Assembly: GCA_958295905.1 (NCBI GenBank)
Contig: OY282382.1
Coordinates: 1,636,001 to 1,700,000, forward strand
Length of the DNA stretch: 64,000 nt
From: an uncultured Vicinamibacterales bacterium
GTDB taxonomy: Bacteria; Acidobacteriota; Vicinamibacteria; Vicinamibacterales; UBA8438
Direction of reading: 5' to 3'
The notes under the pieces were generated by a model that was given only the letters and a program-made list of their open reading frames with translations, was not told where the DNA came from and did no database searches. How positions within the stretch are numbered: the stretch's first letter is position 1; each line of letters starts with the position of its first letter. A program made the translations under genes and the position numbers. Below, piece by piece: positions 33,477 through 42,385 of the stretch.

Positions 33477-34829
33477 ATGTTCATCACCCGGATGCATCTG
33501 CCTCGTCGCACCGTACTGCGCGGTCTCGGAGCCGCCGTGGCGCTCCCGCTGCTCGACGGCATGGTCCCGGCCCTGACCGCCCAGAGCCGGACCGCCGCCG
33601 CGCCGATCAAGCGCTTCGGCGTGTTCTACGTCCCCAACGGGATGTCGATGCCCTATTGGTACCCGCGGCACGAGGAGGGGAAGCTGCGGAGCCTGCCGCC
33701 GACCCTGCGTTCACTGGAGCCGTTCCGGGACCGGGTGGTGATCTGCGGGGGGCTCGACGACGAGTCGGCCAACCTCGTCAAGGGCGGCGGCGACCACGCC
33801 CGATCCGCCGGCACCTTCCTGACCTGCGTGCCCTACAAGATGACCAACGGGGCCGACGTCAACAATGCCGTCTCGGTGGATCAGATTGCGGCCCGAGAGC
33901 TGCAGAACGAGACCCAACTGGCGTCGCTCGAGCTCGGCATCGAGTCGAACGCGATGGTCGGGAACTGCGACGGCGGCGCGAGCTGCGCCTACACCAACAC
34001 CATCGCGTGGCGGACCCCGACGACCCCGCTGCCCATCGAGAACGACCCGCGGGCGGTGTTCGAGCGGCTGTTCGGCACCAGCGGCAGCACCGACCCGGCG
34101 GCGCGGCTGGCGCGGATGCGGCGCGACAGGAGCATCCTCGACCTCGTGAACGACGAGCTGCGCGGGCTCGGACAGGTCGTGGGACCGGGAGACCGGGCCA
34201 AGCTGGACGAGTATGCCGAGGCGATCCGGGACATCGAGCGGCGGATCGGGATGGCCGAGGAGCAGAACACCCGCGAACTGCCCGTGGTCGACCAGCCCAT
34301 CGGGGTGCCGAGCGACTACGCCGAGCACGCCAAGCTGATGATGGACCTGCTGGCCCTCGCCTACCAGACGGACCTGACCCGCATCAGCACGTTCATGCTG
34401 GCGCGCGAGGTGAGCGGCCGCGCCTATCCGGAGATCGGCGTGCCCGACTCGCACCACCCGCTGTCGCACCACCAGGACGAGCCGGCCAAGCTCAACCGGC
34501 TGCATCTCATCAACGAGTACCACTTCCAGCAGTTCGCCTACCTTGTGGCGAAGCTCGACGCCATTCCCGAGGGCGACGGGTCGATGCTCGATTCGACGCT
34601 GTTTCTCTACGGCACCGGCATCAGCGACAGCAACACGCATTTCCACGACGATCTGCCGATCGCCCTCGTCGGGGGGAAGAGCGCCGGCATCAACGGCGGC
34701 CGGTACGTCCGCTATCCCCAGGACACGCCGCTCGCCAACCTGCACGTGACGATTCTCGAGAAGCTGGGGACGCCGGTGGAGGCGTTCGGTGACAGCACCG
34801 GCCGGCTCGGCCGGTTGACCGGGGTGTAG
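33477..34829 (+). CDS. Tat-exported DUF1552 protein (module 2)
   Basis: This 450-residue protein opens MFITRMHLPRRTVLRGLGAA and then follows the DUF1552 pattern: FGVFYVPNGMSMPYWYP, ENDPRAVFERLFGTSGSTDP, EYAEAIRDIERRI, FMLAREVSGRAYPEIGVPDS with HHPLSHHQDEP, and FLYGTGISDSNTHFHDDLP. It shares the HHPLSH and G.G-S/D-H blocks with the sister proteins, which suggests a conserved metal or active site. GGAGAG lies seven bases before the ATG. It is followed closely by the cytochrome c'-like gene. Reaction unknown. Confidence 0.88.
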   Translation: MFITRMHLPRRTVLRGLGAAVALPLLDGMVPALTAQSRTAAAPIKRFGVFYVPNGMSMPYWYPRHEEGKLRSLPPTLRSLEPFRDRVVICGGLDDESANLVKGGGDHARSAGTFLTCVPYKMTNGADVNNAVSVDQIAARELQNETQLASLELGIESNAMVGNCDGGASCAYTNTIAWRTPTTPLPIENDPRAVFERLFGTSGSTDPAARLARMRRDRSILDLVNDELRGLGQVVGPGDRAKLDEYAEAIRDIERRIGMAEEQNTRELPVVDQPIGVPSDYAEHAKLMMDLLALAYQTDLTRISTFMLAREVSGRAYPEIGVPDSHHPLSHHQDEPAKLNRLHLINEYHFQQFAYLVAKLDAIPEGDGSMLDSTLFLYGTGISDSNTHFHDDLPIALVGGKSAGINGGRYVRYPQDTPLANLHVTILEKLGTPVEAFGDSTGRLGRLTGV

Positions 34830-34853
34830 GCGTCTGACGGCGGGAATCGCGCC

Positions 34854-35363
34854 ATGCCGTGGCCACTGTCATCGGGAGCCGGCGCCGAAGCGGCGCGGTC
34901 TCGCCGCGGGCTCCCGGGGCTGCCTGGACTCGCCCTGACGGCCTTCGTCCTGCTGCTGCCCCCCGTGGCGGCGGGGCGGCAGGGGCCCTATCCGATCTTC
35001 ACCGAGGCGCATCTCGACGCCACCATGACGACGCTCGGCCCCAACGTGGCCGGCGTTCGGGCCGCGCTGGCGGCGGGCGACTACGCCACCGCCAAGGAGC
35101 GGGCCATCCGATCCCGCGAGCAGCTCGCCACCACCATCACGTTCTGGCGTGACCGCGATCGGCAGGATGCGGTGGCGTGGCTGCGGGTGGCGCTGAACGG
35201 GTTGGATGCGCTCGACACCGCGCTCTCGGTCGAGTCGGTTGACGCCGCCGCCGCGGCGGCCTTTGCGGAACAGATCACCGAAGCCTGCACGGCCTGTCAT
35301 GCGGTGTACCGCGAGCCGGACGGAGACGGCGGCTACCGGTTGAAGTCGAGCGCCTTCCCGTGA
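34854..35363 (+). CDS. Cytochrome c'-like exported haem protein
   Basis: This 169-residue protein has a long N-terminal region containing a hydrophobic signal segment (GLPGLALTAFVLLLPPVAAG), then a four-helix-bundle-like domain and the C-terminal haem attachment motif C145-TACHAVYRE near the end, the placement typical of cytochrome c'. Such proteins are periplasmic electron carriers or gas binders. It follows the DUF1552 gene by 24 bp, so it is likely the third member of module 2, where modules 1 and 3 have ankyrin proteins. The exact start of the signal peptide is uncertain because early residues are Arg/Ala-rich. Confidence 0.78.
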   Translation: MPWPLSSGAGAEAARSRRGLPGLPGLALTAFVLLLPPVAAGRQGPYPIFTEAHLDATMTTLGPNVAGVRAALAAGDYATAKERAIRSREQLATTITFWRDRDRQDAVAWLRVALNGLDALDTALSVESVDAAAAAAFAEQITEACTACHAVYREPDGDGGYRLKSSAFP

Positions 35364-35424
35364 GGAGGCGGGGTGGCCGCCGAGGGGGGGCGCTGGAAGG
35401 GGACCGTGCTAGACTGAGCGGGTT

Positions 35425-35895
35425 ATGAAGGCTCAAATCGTCAAGGCGTGGAAATGGACGCGGGAGAACGCGGCCGCGTTGACGGTTCTTTTTGCCATCG
35501 TCGGCGGAACGTGGCATCTGTCGAACACGTTGGCGACCAAACAGGATATCCGCGAGGTTCGCGAGATCGCCATTGACGTGAAGAAATCAGCCCTCACAGC
35601 GGCGGAAGTCGACGCCTTCCGGCAGGCCAACACCGCCGCGAACAACGCCGTTGATTCCTTGAACACTGCGGTCGGGTCCTTGAACACCACGGTCGATAGC
35701 CTTACCGGGACGGTCGACGTCCTGCGCGGTACGACCAACGCCCTGCGCTTAACGATGTCGCCGTTGGTCCGTTGCATGATCGCGCTGCACACGTCGGATA
35801 CCAGTATTCCGTTCGAGGCGACGGTCGACGTTGAAGCGCAGTTGCCGGAGAACTGCCGAGTCGCGATCCGCGAAAGCGCATCGCTCGGGCAGTGA
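35425..35895 (+). CDS. Small membrane-anchored coiled-coil protein
   Basis: I cannot name this 156-residue protein. A hydrophobic segment (about residues 15-32, AAALTVLFAIVGGTWHL) follows a short basic start, then a coiled-coil-like region with a seven-residue periodicity (DSLNTAVGSLNTTVDSLTG), and a C-terminal part with two cysteines (about 116 and 144). Its base composition is lower in GC and its codon choice more relaxed than the neighbours, which may indicate transfer. TAGACT precedes the ATG by nine bases. It resembles haemolysin-XhlA or phage-type coiled-coil proteins only in general build. Confidence 0.6.
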   Translation: MKAQIVKAWKWTRENAAALTVLFAIVGGTWHLSNTLATKQDIREVREIAIDVKKSALTAAEVDAFRQANTAANNAVDSLNTAVGSLNTTVDSLTGTVDVLRGTTNALRLTMSPLVRCMIALHTSDTSIPFEATVDVEAQLPENCRVAIRESASLGQ

Positions 35896-36385
35896 ACGCT
35901 CCGCGCGGCGAACGTCCCAACTCGGGTCGGTCAGCTACAACGCCGCGTTCGAGAGCGCGGCCAGCCGTGACACCGACCCTCAACCGTCTCCGTTCGCGCA
36001 ACGGGTGTATCGCGAGGCGTAACGGCGCGGCTTCGACGCCGCCGACCGGCGAATCGTCTGCTGGCGCTGCGCTGAGCGGGCGCAGACCGCGCGGGCCGGA
36101 GACACGGTACGCTCGGTCCTGCCGCCCGATCTGGTCTTCGATGCCGCCGGCGTCTTCGTGCTCCCGTAGCCGGCTGCGGGCAGTCGGCCCGGCCCGGACG
36201 GAATCCTGTCCTCGGTATTGGCGGGAAGCCCTCCCGGACCCGCCGGATCCCCCGTCTGGCCGCGCCTTGGTATGATACGAACCCGACGGCGCGGATTTCC
36301 TGTGGAGACCATCCCGAGAAACGCCCGTGGCGCCGTCGATCGCGGCGCCCCGCGGCTCACTCGACGAGACGAGAGGAACGTGACG
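35896..36385 (+). other. Gene-free stretch before the epoxide hydrolase
   Basis: No gene with supporting motifs is seen in these 490 bases. Near the end lies an extended -10 (TGGTATGAT at 36268-36276) and a leader reaching the GAGAGG site of the next gene. Confidence 0.5.
36268..36276 (+). promoter_or_regulatory. Extended -10 promoter TGGTATGAT
   Basis: TG plus one base plus TATGAT is a good extended -10 element. A transcript from about 36283 would have a leader of about 100 bases before the ATG at 36386. Confidence 0.45.
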
Positions 36386-37636
36386 ATGCTGATTCGGATT
36401 GCCGGGCTGGCGGCCATCGCGGCGCTGACGCCCCCCGCGGTGATGGCGCAGGCGGGCGGGGCCGAAGGCGGCGCCGAGATCAGGCCGTTCGAGATCGCGG
36501 TCCCCGACGATGTGCTCGACGACCTGCGCCGCCGCCTCGAGAGGACCCGGCTGCCCGATCAGCTCGACGGCGCGGGCTGGGACTACGGGGCCGAACTCGA
36601 CTACGTGACCGAGCTCATCACCTATTGGCGCGACGAGTTCGACTGGCGCGCGCAGGAACGGAAGCTCAACGCCTTCGACCAGTACAAGACGGTCATCGGC
36701 GACCTCGACATCCACTTCATCCACCAGCGCTCGCCCGAGCCGGACGCGCTGCCGCTGATCATCACCCACGGCTGGCCCGGGTCCATCGCCGAGTTCACGA
36801 AGATCATCGGCCCGCTGACCGACCCCGTCGCCCACGGCGGGCGGGCCGAGGATGCGTTCCACGTCGTGGCGCCGTCCATGCCCGGCTACGGGTTCTCGGA
36901 CAAGCCGCGGGCGCCGGGGTTCGGTCCCGAGCAGATCGCCGAGGTGGGGGCCGCGCTCATGGCGCGGCTGGGCTACGAGCGCTACGGCATCCAGGGCGGC
37001 GACTGGGGCTCGATCGTCAGCCGCTGGCACGCGTTCAACCATCCCGAGCGGACGGTCGGCGTGCACCTCAACATGCTGGTCGGGGGGCCGCCGCCGGGGG
37101 CCGATCCGACCGAGGGGGTGACGCCGGTAGAGCTCCAGCGGTCGCAGGCGCGGCAGTCGTTCTACAACACCGCGGAGAACGGTTACGCCCAGATCCAGGG
37201 CACCAAGCCCCAGACCCTCGGTTACGCGCTGAACGACTCGCCGGCGGGGCAGGCGGCCTGGATCGTCGAGAAGTTCCGCGCGTGGTGCGACTGCAACGGC
37301 GACCCCGAGTCGGTCTTCACGCGGGACGAGCTGCTCACCAACATCACCATCTACTGGGTGACGGGCACCGCGACCTCGTCGGCCCGGCTCTACTACGAGA
37401 GCCGTCATGCCCCGACGTCGCGGCCGATGGGACGCATCGAGGCCCCGACCGGCGCCATCATCTTCCCCTACGAACTGTTCATCACCCCGCGCCGGTGGGC
37501 GGAGGCGTCGTACAACATCACCCACTGGACCGAGGTCGAGCGCGGCGGCCACTTCGCGGCGATGGAGCAGCCGGAGGTTCTGGTGAACGACCTGCGCGAG
37601 TTCTTCCGGCCGTTGCGGCCGGCGACGGCGCCGTGA
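36386..37636 (+). CDS. Epoxide hydrolase (microsomal type), exported
   Basis: This 416-residue protein has a signal peptide (MLIRIAGLAAIAALTPPAVM, ending AQA), an N-terminal EHN domain (EIRPFEIAVPDDVLDDLRRR) and an alpha/beta-hydrolase core. The oxyanion motif HGWPGS, the nucleophile-bearing GGDWGS (aspartate, as in epoxide hydrolases) and the C-terminal GHFAAMEQPE with the base histidine are all intact. Two tyrosines for epoxide activation are plausible in the lid but not pinned down. A secreted epoxide hydrolase in a cluster of exported oxidoreductases suggests breakdown of epoxide-bearing compounds, which is inference. GAGAGG lies nine bases before the ATG. Confidence 0.87.
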   Translation: MLIRIAGLAAIAALTPPAVMAQAGGAEGGAEIRPFEIAVPDDVLDDLRRRLERTRLPDQLDGAGWDYGAELDYVTELITYWRDEFDWRAQERKLNAFDQYKTVIGDLDIHFIHQRSPEPDALPLIITHGWPGSIAEFTKIIGPLTDPVAHGGRAEDAFHVVAPSMPGYGFSDKPRAPGFGPEQIAEVGAALMARLGYERYGIQGGDWGSIVSRWHAFNHPERTVGVHLNMLVGGPPPGADPTEGVTPVELQRSQARQSFYNTAENGYAQIQGTKPQTLGYALNDSPAGQAAWIVEKFRAWCDCNGDPESVFTRDELLTNITIYWVTGTATSSARLYYESRHAPTSRPMGRIEAPTGAIIFPYELFITPRRWAEASYNITHWTEVERGGHFAAMEQPEVLVNDLREFFRPLRPATAP

Positions 37637-37975
37637 GCGGGAGGCTGCAAAGCGGCGATTTCCAGGCCGGGCTGATGACGTTGCGCAGGAACGCATCGTC
37701 GAGAGCCACTTCCCGCATGCGGAAGCAGCAAGGACAGATCCTGGTGAGGTGAGGGATCGAAGGCGGGGACATCATCGTCGATGGTGGAGGGTGATGCACC
37801 GCGGGAAGTGAAGAAGGCTCCGGACGCCGTCGGCTCGCCTGCCGCGGGCGGGAAGGAACGGCAACGCTGCACCGATTCGTAGATGCCAGCGTTCTGGTCG
37901 GCAACTGGAGCGAATGGAGTCAGGCGGGTATGGGGCTGATTCGTCTTGGATCTCGAGGGAATCGAGGAGTTCACC
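37637..37975. other. Gene-free stretch
   Basis: No gene is supported in these 339 bases. An open frame on the minus strand with a CPCC motif crosses the region but has no ribosome-binding site and no recognisable family. The last 12 bases contain GAGGAG, the ribosome-binding site of the next gene. Confidence 0.5.
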
Positions 37976-39055
37976 ATGCAGACTGACGTCGAACGGTCGC
38001 CGACCGCGCACGAGCCGGGCCGCGTGTCCCGGCGCGCGTTCATGGGCACGCTCGCGGCGGCGGCGCTGGCCCCGCGAACGCTCGCGCAGGGCGCGCCGCC
38101 GATTCCCGTCACCGCCCTCAACCACGTGACGATCGGCGTGTCCGACCCCGCGCGGTCGCTCGAGTGGTACCAGGGGCTGTTCGGCATGCCCATCGCGGCC
38201 CGGCAGGCCAACACCGTGATCCTGCGGGTGGGCGACGGGCCGCAGTTCCTGGCCATCGGCGGCGGTGGCAGCGCCAACCCGGGTATCGGCCACTTCTGCC
38301 TCTCCGTCGACGGCTTCGACGCCGACCGCCTCGTGGGCGTTCTGGGCGGGCACGGCATCGCGTCGTCCGCGACGTCGGGCCCGATGGAGGTCCGCATCCG
38401 GATGCGCGGGGCGGAGTTCGGCGGCGACCCCGAGGGGACCCCCGAGCTGTACTTCGGCGACCCCGACGGCATCGTCGTGCAGCTTCAGGACAGCACCTAC
38501 TGCGGCGGCGCGGGGGTGCTGGGGGACGTGTGTCTCGAGACCCCCGAGCCGGCGCCGACCGAGGGCCTGCTGCGCCTGCGCGACTACAACCACTTCACGG
38601 TCTTCGTGACTGATCAGCAGCGCTCCATCGCGCTCTACCAAGAGCTCTTCGGCCTGCCCGTCGACACCTATCAGGGCGCCCTGCCGGTGCTCCGGGTGGG
38701 GTCGGGCAACCAGTTCCTGGCCCTGGGCGGCGGCGGCGCCGGCCCCACCGGCCCGACCATCCACCACGGCTGCCTCACGGTGGACGACTTCGACGTCGAC
38801 CGCATCCTCGGCGTGCTCGAAGGCTACGGGGTCACGCCCCGCGGCGGGGCGTCGGGCCCGGCCGGACCGCTGCAGTCGTACGTGACGATGCGCATGCCGG
38901 ACCGCGGCGGCGCCCCCGGCGGCACCCCGGAGCTCTACTTCACCGATCCCGACGGCATCCTGCTCCAGCTTCAGGACGCGCGGTACTGCGGCGGCAACGG
39001 CAATCTCGGCGACGAGTGCGGCACGCCGGAGAACCCGACGGGGCGCAATCCGTAA
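37976..39055 (+). CDS. Tat-exported tandem VOC (glyoxalase-fold) protein
   Basis: This 359-residue protein has a twin-arginine signal (SRRAFMGTLAAAALAP) and two vicinal-oxygen-chelate domains. The first runs from LNHVTIGVSDPARSLEWYQG to ELYFGDPDGIVVQLQD and the second from YNHFTVFVTDQQRSIALYQE to ELYFTDPDGILLQLQD, with candidate metal-binding His and Glu at matching sites (HVTI/HFTV, ELYF). VOC proteins include glyoxalases and dioxygenases; the substrate is unknown. GAGGAG lies six bases before the ATG. It precedes the periplasmic molybdenum hydroxylase genes by 220 bp, and a smaller Tat-exported VOC protein lies just beyond them, so a common pathway is likely. Confidence 0.84.
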   Translation: MQTDVERSPTAHEPGRVSRRAFMGTLAAAALAPRTLAQGAPPIPVTALNHVTIGVSDPARSLEWYQGLFGMPIAARQANTVILRVGDGPQFLAIGGGGSANPGIGHFCLSVDGFDADRLVGVLGGHGIASSATSGPMEVRIRMRGAEFGGDPEGTPELYFGDPDGIVVQLQDSTYCGGAGVLGDVCLETPEPAPTEGLLRLRDYNHFTVFVTDQQRSIALYQELFGLPVDTYQGALPVLRVGSGNQFLALGGGGAGPTGPTIHHGCLTVDDFDVDRILGVLEGYGVTPRGGASGPAGPLQSYVTMRMPDRGGAPGGTPELYFTDPDGILLQLQDARYCGGNGNLGDECGTPENPTGRNP

Positions 39056-39130
39056 CCCGATGGCCGATTCCCCGTGTGGACGGGTTGGGCGCGGGACGTG
39101 GCCCGGAGGTAAAAAACATGTAATTTTTCC

Positions 39131-39159
39131 TTGCAACCGCCGGTCAAGTGATGGACAAT
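39131..39159 (+). promoter_or_regulatory. Candidate promoter for the molybdenum hydroxylase operon
   Basis: TTGCAA (39131-39136) and GACAAT (39154-39159) are separated by exactly 17 bases. The AT-rich tract AAAAAACATGTAATTTTT just upstream may be an UP-like element or end the previous transcript. The leader would be about 110 bases. Confidence 0.5.
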
Positions 39160-39277
39160 TCGCCAGTGCGGATGCATGTCGATGGCGGCATGCTTGTCCG
39201 CAAGAGGCGGCACAGCGAGGCCGACTGCGGATTGCGGCCTTCGAGGGCTTCGGTAGAACGAGGGAGGTGATCGTCCC

Positions 39278-39922
39278 ATGAACCAGGAGATCATCGAGGT
39301 GACGGAGGAGACGACCCAGCAGGGCGTTTCCAGACGAAGTTTCATCAAGGGCGCCATCGCCGCAAGCGCGGCCGTGTCGTCGACCAACTATCTGTTCCGT
39401 GCCAACGGGGGAACGGTGCTGGCCCAGGCTCCGGCGGCGGGAGCCGTCGAGCGGCTCATCACCGTGACCGTCAACGGCCGGAGCCGGCGCATCGAAGTGC
39501 CTCCGATGGAGACGCTCGCCACGACGTTGCGCTACAAGCTGGGTCTGACCGGGACGAAGATCGGCTGTGACCGGGCCGAATGCGGCGCGTGCACGGTTCT
39601 CGTCGACGGGACTCCGCACTACGGCTGTTCGCTGCTCACGCATTCGGTGCGCGGGCGCGAGGTGACGACCATCGAGGGTCTCGAGGCCGAGGACGGCACG
39701 CTGCATCCGATGCAGCAGGCGGTCATGGAAGAGCAGGGGTTCCAGTGCGCGTTCTGCATGTCCGGGTTCATCATGAACTCGGTGGCGCTGCTGAACGAGA
39801 ATCAGAACCCGACCCGGAAGCAGGCGGCCGAGTGGCTCTCGGGGAACCTGTGTCGCTGCGCCGACTACGACAAGATCCTGACGTCCGTCCAGCGGGCGGC
39901 GGAAATCACGCGGGGGGCCTGA
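39278..39922 (+). CDS. Periplasmic aldehyde oxidoreductase-like 2Fe-2S subunit
   Basis: This 214-residue protein is the small iron-sulfur subunit of a xanthine-oxidase-family enzyme. It has a Tat signal (SRRSFIKGAIAASAAV) and two 2Fe-2S domains: the plant-ferredoxin type with GCDRAECGACTVLVDG and a later cysteine in YGC, and the helical one with CAFCMSG and NLCRCADY. The layout matches PaoA of the E. coli periplasmic aldehyde oxidoreductase PaoABC, where only this subunit carries the export signal and the others are carried along. GGGAGGTGAT lies seven bases before the ATG. It is followed after one base by the molybdenum subunit gene. Confidence 0.92.
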   Translation: MNQEIIEVTEETTQQGVSRRSFIKGAIAASAAVSSTNYLFRANGGTVLAQAPAAGAVERLITVTVNGRSRRIEVPPMETLATTLRYKLGLTGTKIGCDRAECGACTVLVDGTPHYGCSLLTHSVRGREVTTIEGLEAEDGTLHPMQQAVMEEQGFQCAFCMSGFIMNSVALLNENQNPTRKQAAEWLSGNLCRCADYDKILTSVQRAAEITRGA

Positions 39923-39923
39923 C

Positions 39924-42365
39924 GTGGCTGATTACAAACTGCTCGGAAAGAACTATCAGACGCCCGACCTCTACGCGAAGGTCACCGGGCGGTCGAAGTA
40001 CGCCGAGGACCATCGCGCCGAAGGCATGGTCTTCGCGAAGCTGCTCGTCAGCCCCATGCCGCACGCCCGGGTGCGGTCGATCAACGCGGATGCGGCCTTG
40101 GCCCTTCCCGGCGTCGTGGGCATCCTGACCGCCGACGACCTGCCCGACGAGGTCGAAGCCCCGAACGAGGCCGCGCTCACCAACGAGCCGCGCTACGAGG
40201 GCGAGCCGATTCTCGCGGTGGCCGCGGTCACCGAACAGCTCGCGTCGGACGCCATCGAGCTGATCGACATCGACCTCGAGCCGCTGCCGTTCGTGCTCGA
40301 TCCCCTGGAGAGCCTGAAGCCGGGCGGCAAGAACGCCCGCACCGACGGCAACACCACCATCGGCCGCGAGATCGGTGAGATCAAGTGGACCGAGAGCGAC
40401 CTCGCGGGGCTGGCCGCGGGCGAGATTCCGATGGCCGCGGAGGCGGCCGCCGAGTGGTCGTTCGGCGACCTCGAAGCCGGGTTCGCCGAGGCCGACGTCA
40501 TCGTCGAGGAGCACTCCTACAACCAGTCGACGTCGCACCAGCCGCTCGAGAGCCGGACGACGATGGCGTACTGGGAGGGCGGCAAGCTCTACATCTATCC
40601 GTCCGTGCAGAGCACCGCGCGCAGCGTGGGGCCGATGGCCCGCTGGGCGGGCATCGAGCCGTCCAACGTCGTGCTCATCAACGAGTTCACCGGCGGCGGG
40701 TTCGGCGGCAAGATCAGCGGCTATGTGCACGCGCAGATCCCGATCCTGCTGTCGAAGAAGATCGGCAAGCCGGTGATGATGCGCATCACCCGGCGCGAGG
40801 AGAACGCCATCGGCCGCGCCCGGCCCGGCGTCCAGGCCCGCATCCGTCTCGGGATGCGCGCCGACGGCCGCATCACCGCGCTCGACGTCCACGGCATCGG
40901 CGACCAGGGGCCGTACGGCCGTTCCGGCGATGCGATGAACGTGGCCGGCATCGGGTCGCTCTGCTATCAGCCGCTGGCGTGCCGCATGCGCGGCACCAAC
41001 GTCTACACCAACACGCCGCCGCGCGGACCGCAGCGGGCGCCGGGCGGCGTGCAGTCGATGACCATGCTCGAGCCGATCATCCAGAAGGCGGCGAAGCAGT
41101 TGGGGCTCGACCAGGTGGACGTGCACAAGATCAACGCGCCGGAAGGGCAGGCGAGGTTCGGCCCGCCGGGGCGCGACGGCCAGCAGGGCAACGTGTCGAG
41201 CGCGTTCGCCAGGGAGGCGATCGACATCGGTGCCGAGCTCTTCAACTGGACCGAGCGCAAGGAGCGCAGCGGTCTGCGCAACGGCCCGAAGGTGACCGGG
41301 GTGGGCATGGCGTTGAGCGCCTACGCGGCCGGTGCCTCCGGTGTCGACGGGCTGTTCGTCCTCAAGCCCGACGGTCGCCTCTACATCCAGTCGGGCGTCG
41401 GCAACCTCGGAACCGGATCGACCTTCGACACCATGCGGGCCGCGGCCGAGGGGCTGGACATGCCCTGGGAGAAGTGCGAGGTGGCCTGGGGTGACAGCAG
41501 CCGGCATCTGCCTTGGAGTTGTTCGCAGGGCGGCAGCTCGACCACCCATGCCCACACGCGGGCGAACTGGGCGGCGGTGCAGGATGCGACGCAGAAGATT
41601 CGCGAGATTGCCGCGCAGGATCTCGGCGGCGTCCCCGAAGACTACGAGATCAGCGGCGAGAGGGTCTACCGCCGAGGCAACCGGTCGCAGGGTCTGAGCT
41701 TCGCGCGCGTGGCGCAGCGGGCCATCGACCTGGGTGGGAAGTATGACGGACACGAGCTGCCCGAAGACATCAACGGGATGACCACCGCGTCGGCGACCGC
41801 GCTGGCCGGACAGGGGCTCATGGGTGTCGCCAAGGACAACTTCGAGGAAGGCGGGCGGCGCATGTCGTTCGTCGCCGGGTTCGCCGAGGTCGAGGTCGAC
41901 ACCGAGACCGGCGACATCAAGCTCCTCGACTACGCGGCCGGGTCCGATGCGGGCACCATCCTTCATCCCAAGACCTACGAAGGCCAGATCTTCGGGGGTG
42001 CGATTCAAGGGTTCTCCGTCGCACTGAGTTCGAAGTGGGTCTACGACCGGCGTTGGGGTCTGCTGGTGGCCAAGCGGTTCTACAGCAACCGGCCTCCGGG
42101 CATGCTGGACGTTCCGCACGAGGAGCCCATGAAGTGGGGCAACGCCGACCTGCCCGATCCGTTCAACCCGCTCGGCGCGAAGGGTATCGGTGAGGCGGCG
42201 CAGGGAGCCGGTTCCGCCGCCGTCGCCAACGCGATCGCCGACGCTCTCGAATCGTTGGGTGAGGGCCAGGGTGACTTCCACCGCTCGCCGGTCACACGCG
42301 ACATGATTCTGACGAAGCTCGAGCAGGCCCCGACGGGTCATGATCGGCTGACGGCTCACGTCTGA
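39924..42365 (+). CDS. Molybdopterin-binding large subunit (PaoC/XdhB-like)
   Basis: This 813-residue protein is the molybdenum-cofactor subunit. It opens with VTGRSKYAEDHRAEGMVFAK, contains the molybdopterin loop FTGGGFGGKISGY, the AAGTLRRL-equivalent GPQRAPGGVQSM region, and near the C-terminus KGIGEAAQGAG, whose glutamate is the catalytic base in the family. No signal peptide of its own is present, in keeping with piggyback export with the Tat-bearing small subunit. It is longer than typical PaoC (about 730 residues), with extra length in the C-terminal half. The reaction is probably hydroxylation or oxidation of an aldehyde or aromatic ring; substrate unknown. Confidence 0.9.
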   Translation: MADYKLLGKNYQTPDLYAKVTGRSKYAEDHRAEGMVFAKLLVSPMPHARVRSINADAALALPGVVGILTADDLPDEVEAPNEAALTNEPRYEGEPILAVAAVTEQLASDAIELIDIDLEPLPFVLDPLESLKPGGKNARTDGNTTIGREIGEIKWTESDLAGLAAGEIPMAAEAAAEWSFGDLEAGFAEADVIVEEHSYNQSTSHQPLESRTTMAYWEGGKLYIYPSVQSTARSVGPMARWAGIEPSNVVLINEFTGGGFGGKISGYVHAQIPILLSKKIGKPVMMRITRREENAIGRARPGVQARIRLGMRADGRITALDVHGIGDQGPYGRSGDAMNVAGIGSLCYQPLACRMRGTNVYTNTPPRGPQRAPGGVQSMTMLEPIIQKAAKQLGLDQVDVHKINAPEGQARFGPPGRDGQQGNVSSAFAREAIDIGAELFNWTERKERSGLRNGPKVTGVGMALSAYAAGASGVDGLFVLKPDGRLYIQSGVGNLGTGSTFDTMRAAAEGLDMPWEKCEVAWGDSSRHLPWSCSQGGSSTTHAHTRANWAAVQDATQKIREIAAQDLGGVPEDYEISGERVYRRGNRSQGLSFARVAQRAIDLGGKYDGHELPEDINGMTTASATALAGQGLMGVAKDNFEEGGRRMSFVAGFAEVEVDTETGDIKLLDYAAGSDAGTILHPKTYEGQIFGGAIQGFSVALSSKWVYDRRWGLLVAKRFYSNRPPGMLDVPHEEPMKWGNADLPDPFNPLGAKGIGEAAQGAGSAAVANAIADALESLGEGQGDFHRSPVTRDMILTKLEQAPTGHDRLTAHV

Positions 42366-42385
42366 GGATAGGGGAGGCGAACACC

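Noticed and set aside
35425-35895. Prophage remnant
   Set aside because: Only one coiled-coil protein is present, with no integrase, capsid or lysis genes around it.
37518-37904. Minus-strand protein with a CPCC motif
   Set aside because: No ribosome-binding site, low-complexity start and overlap with the end of the epoxide hydrolase gene; no family is recognised.
39110-39131. Intrinsic terminator at the AT-rich tract
   Set aside because: The AAAAA/TTTTT pairing is weak and not followed by a clear GC stem and T-tract; it is more likely promoter-associated.
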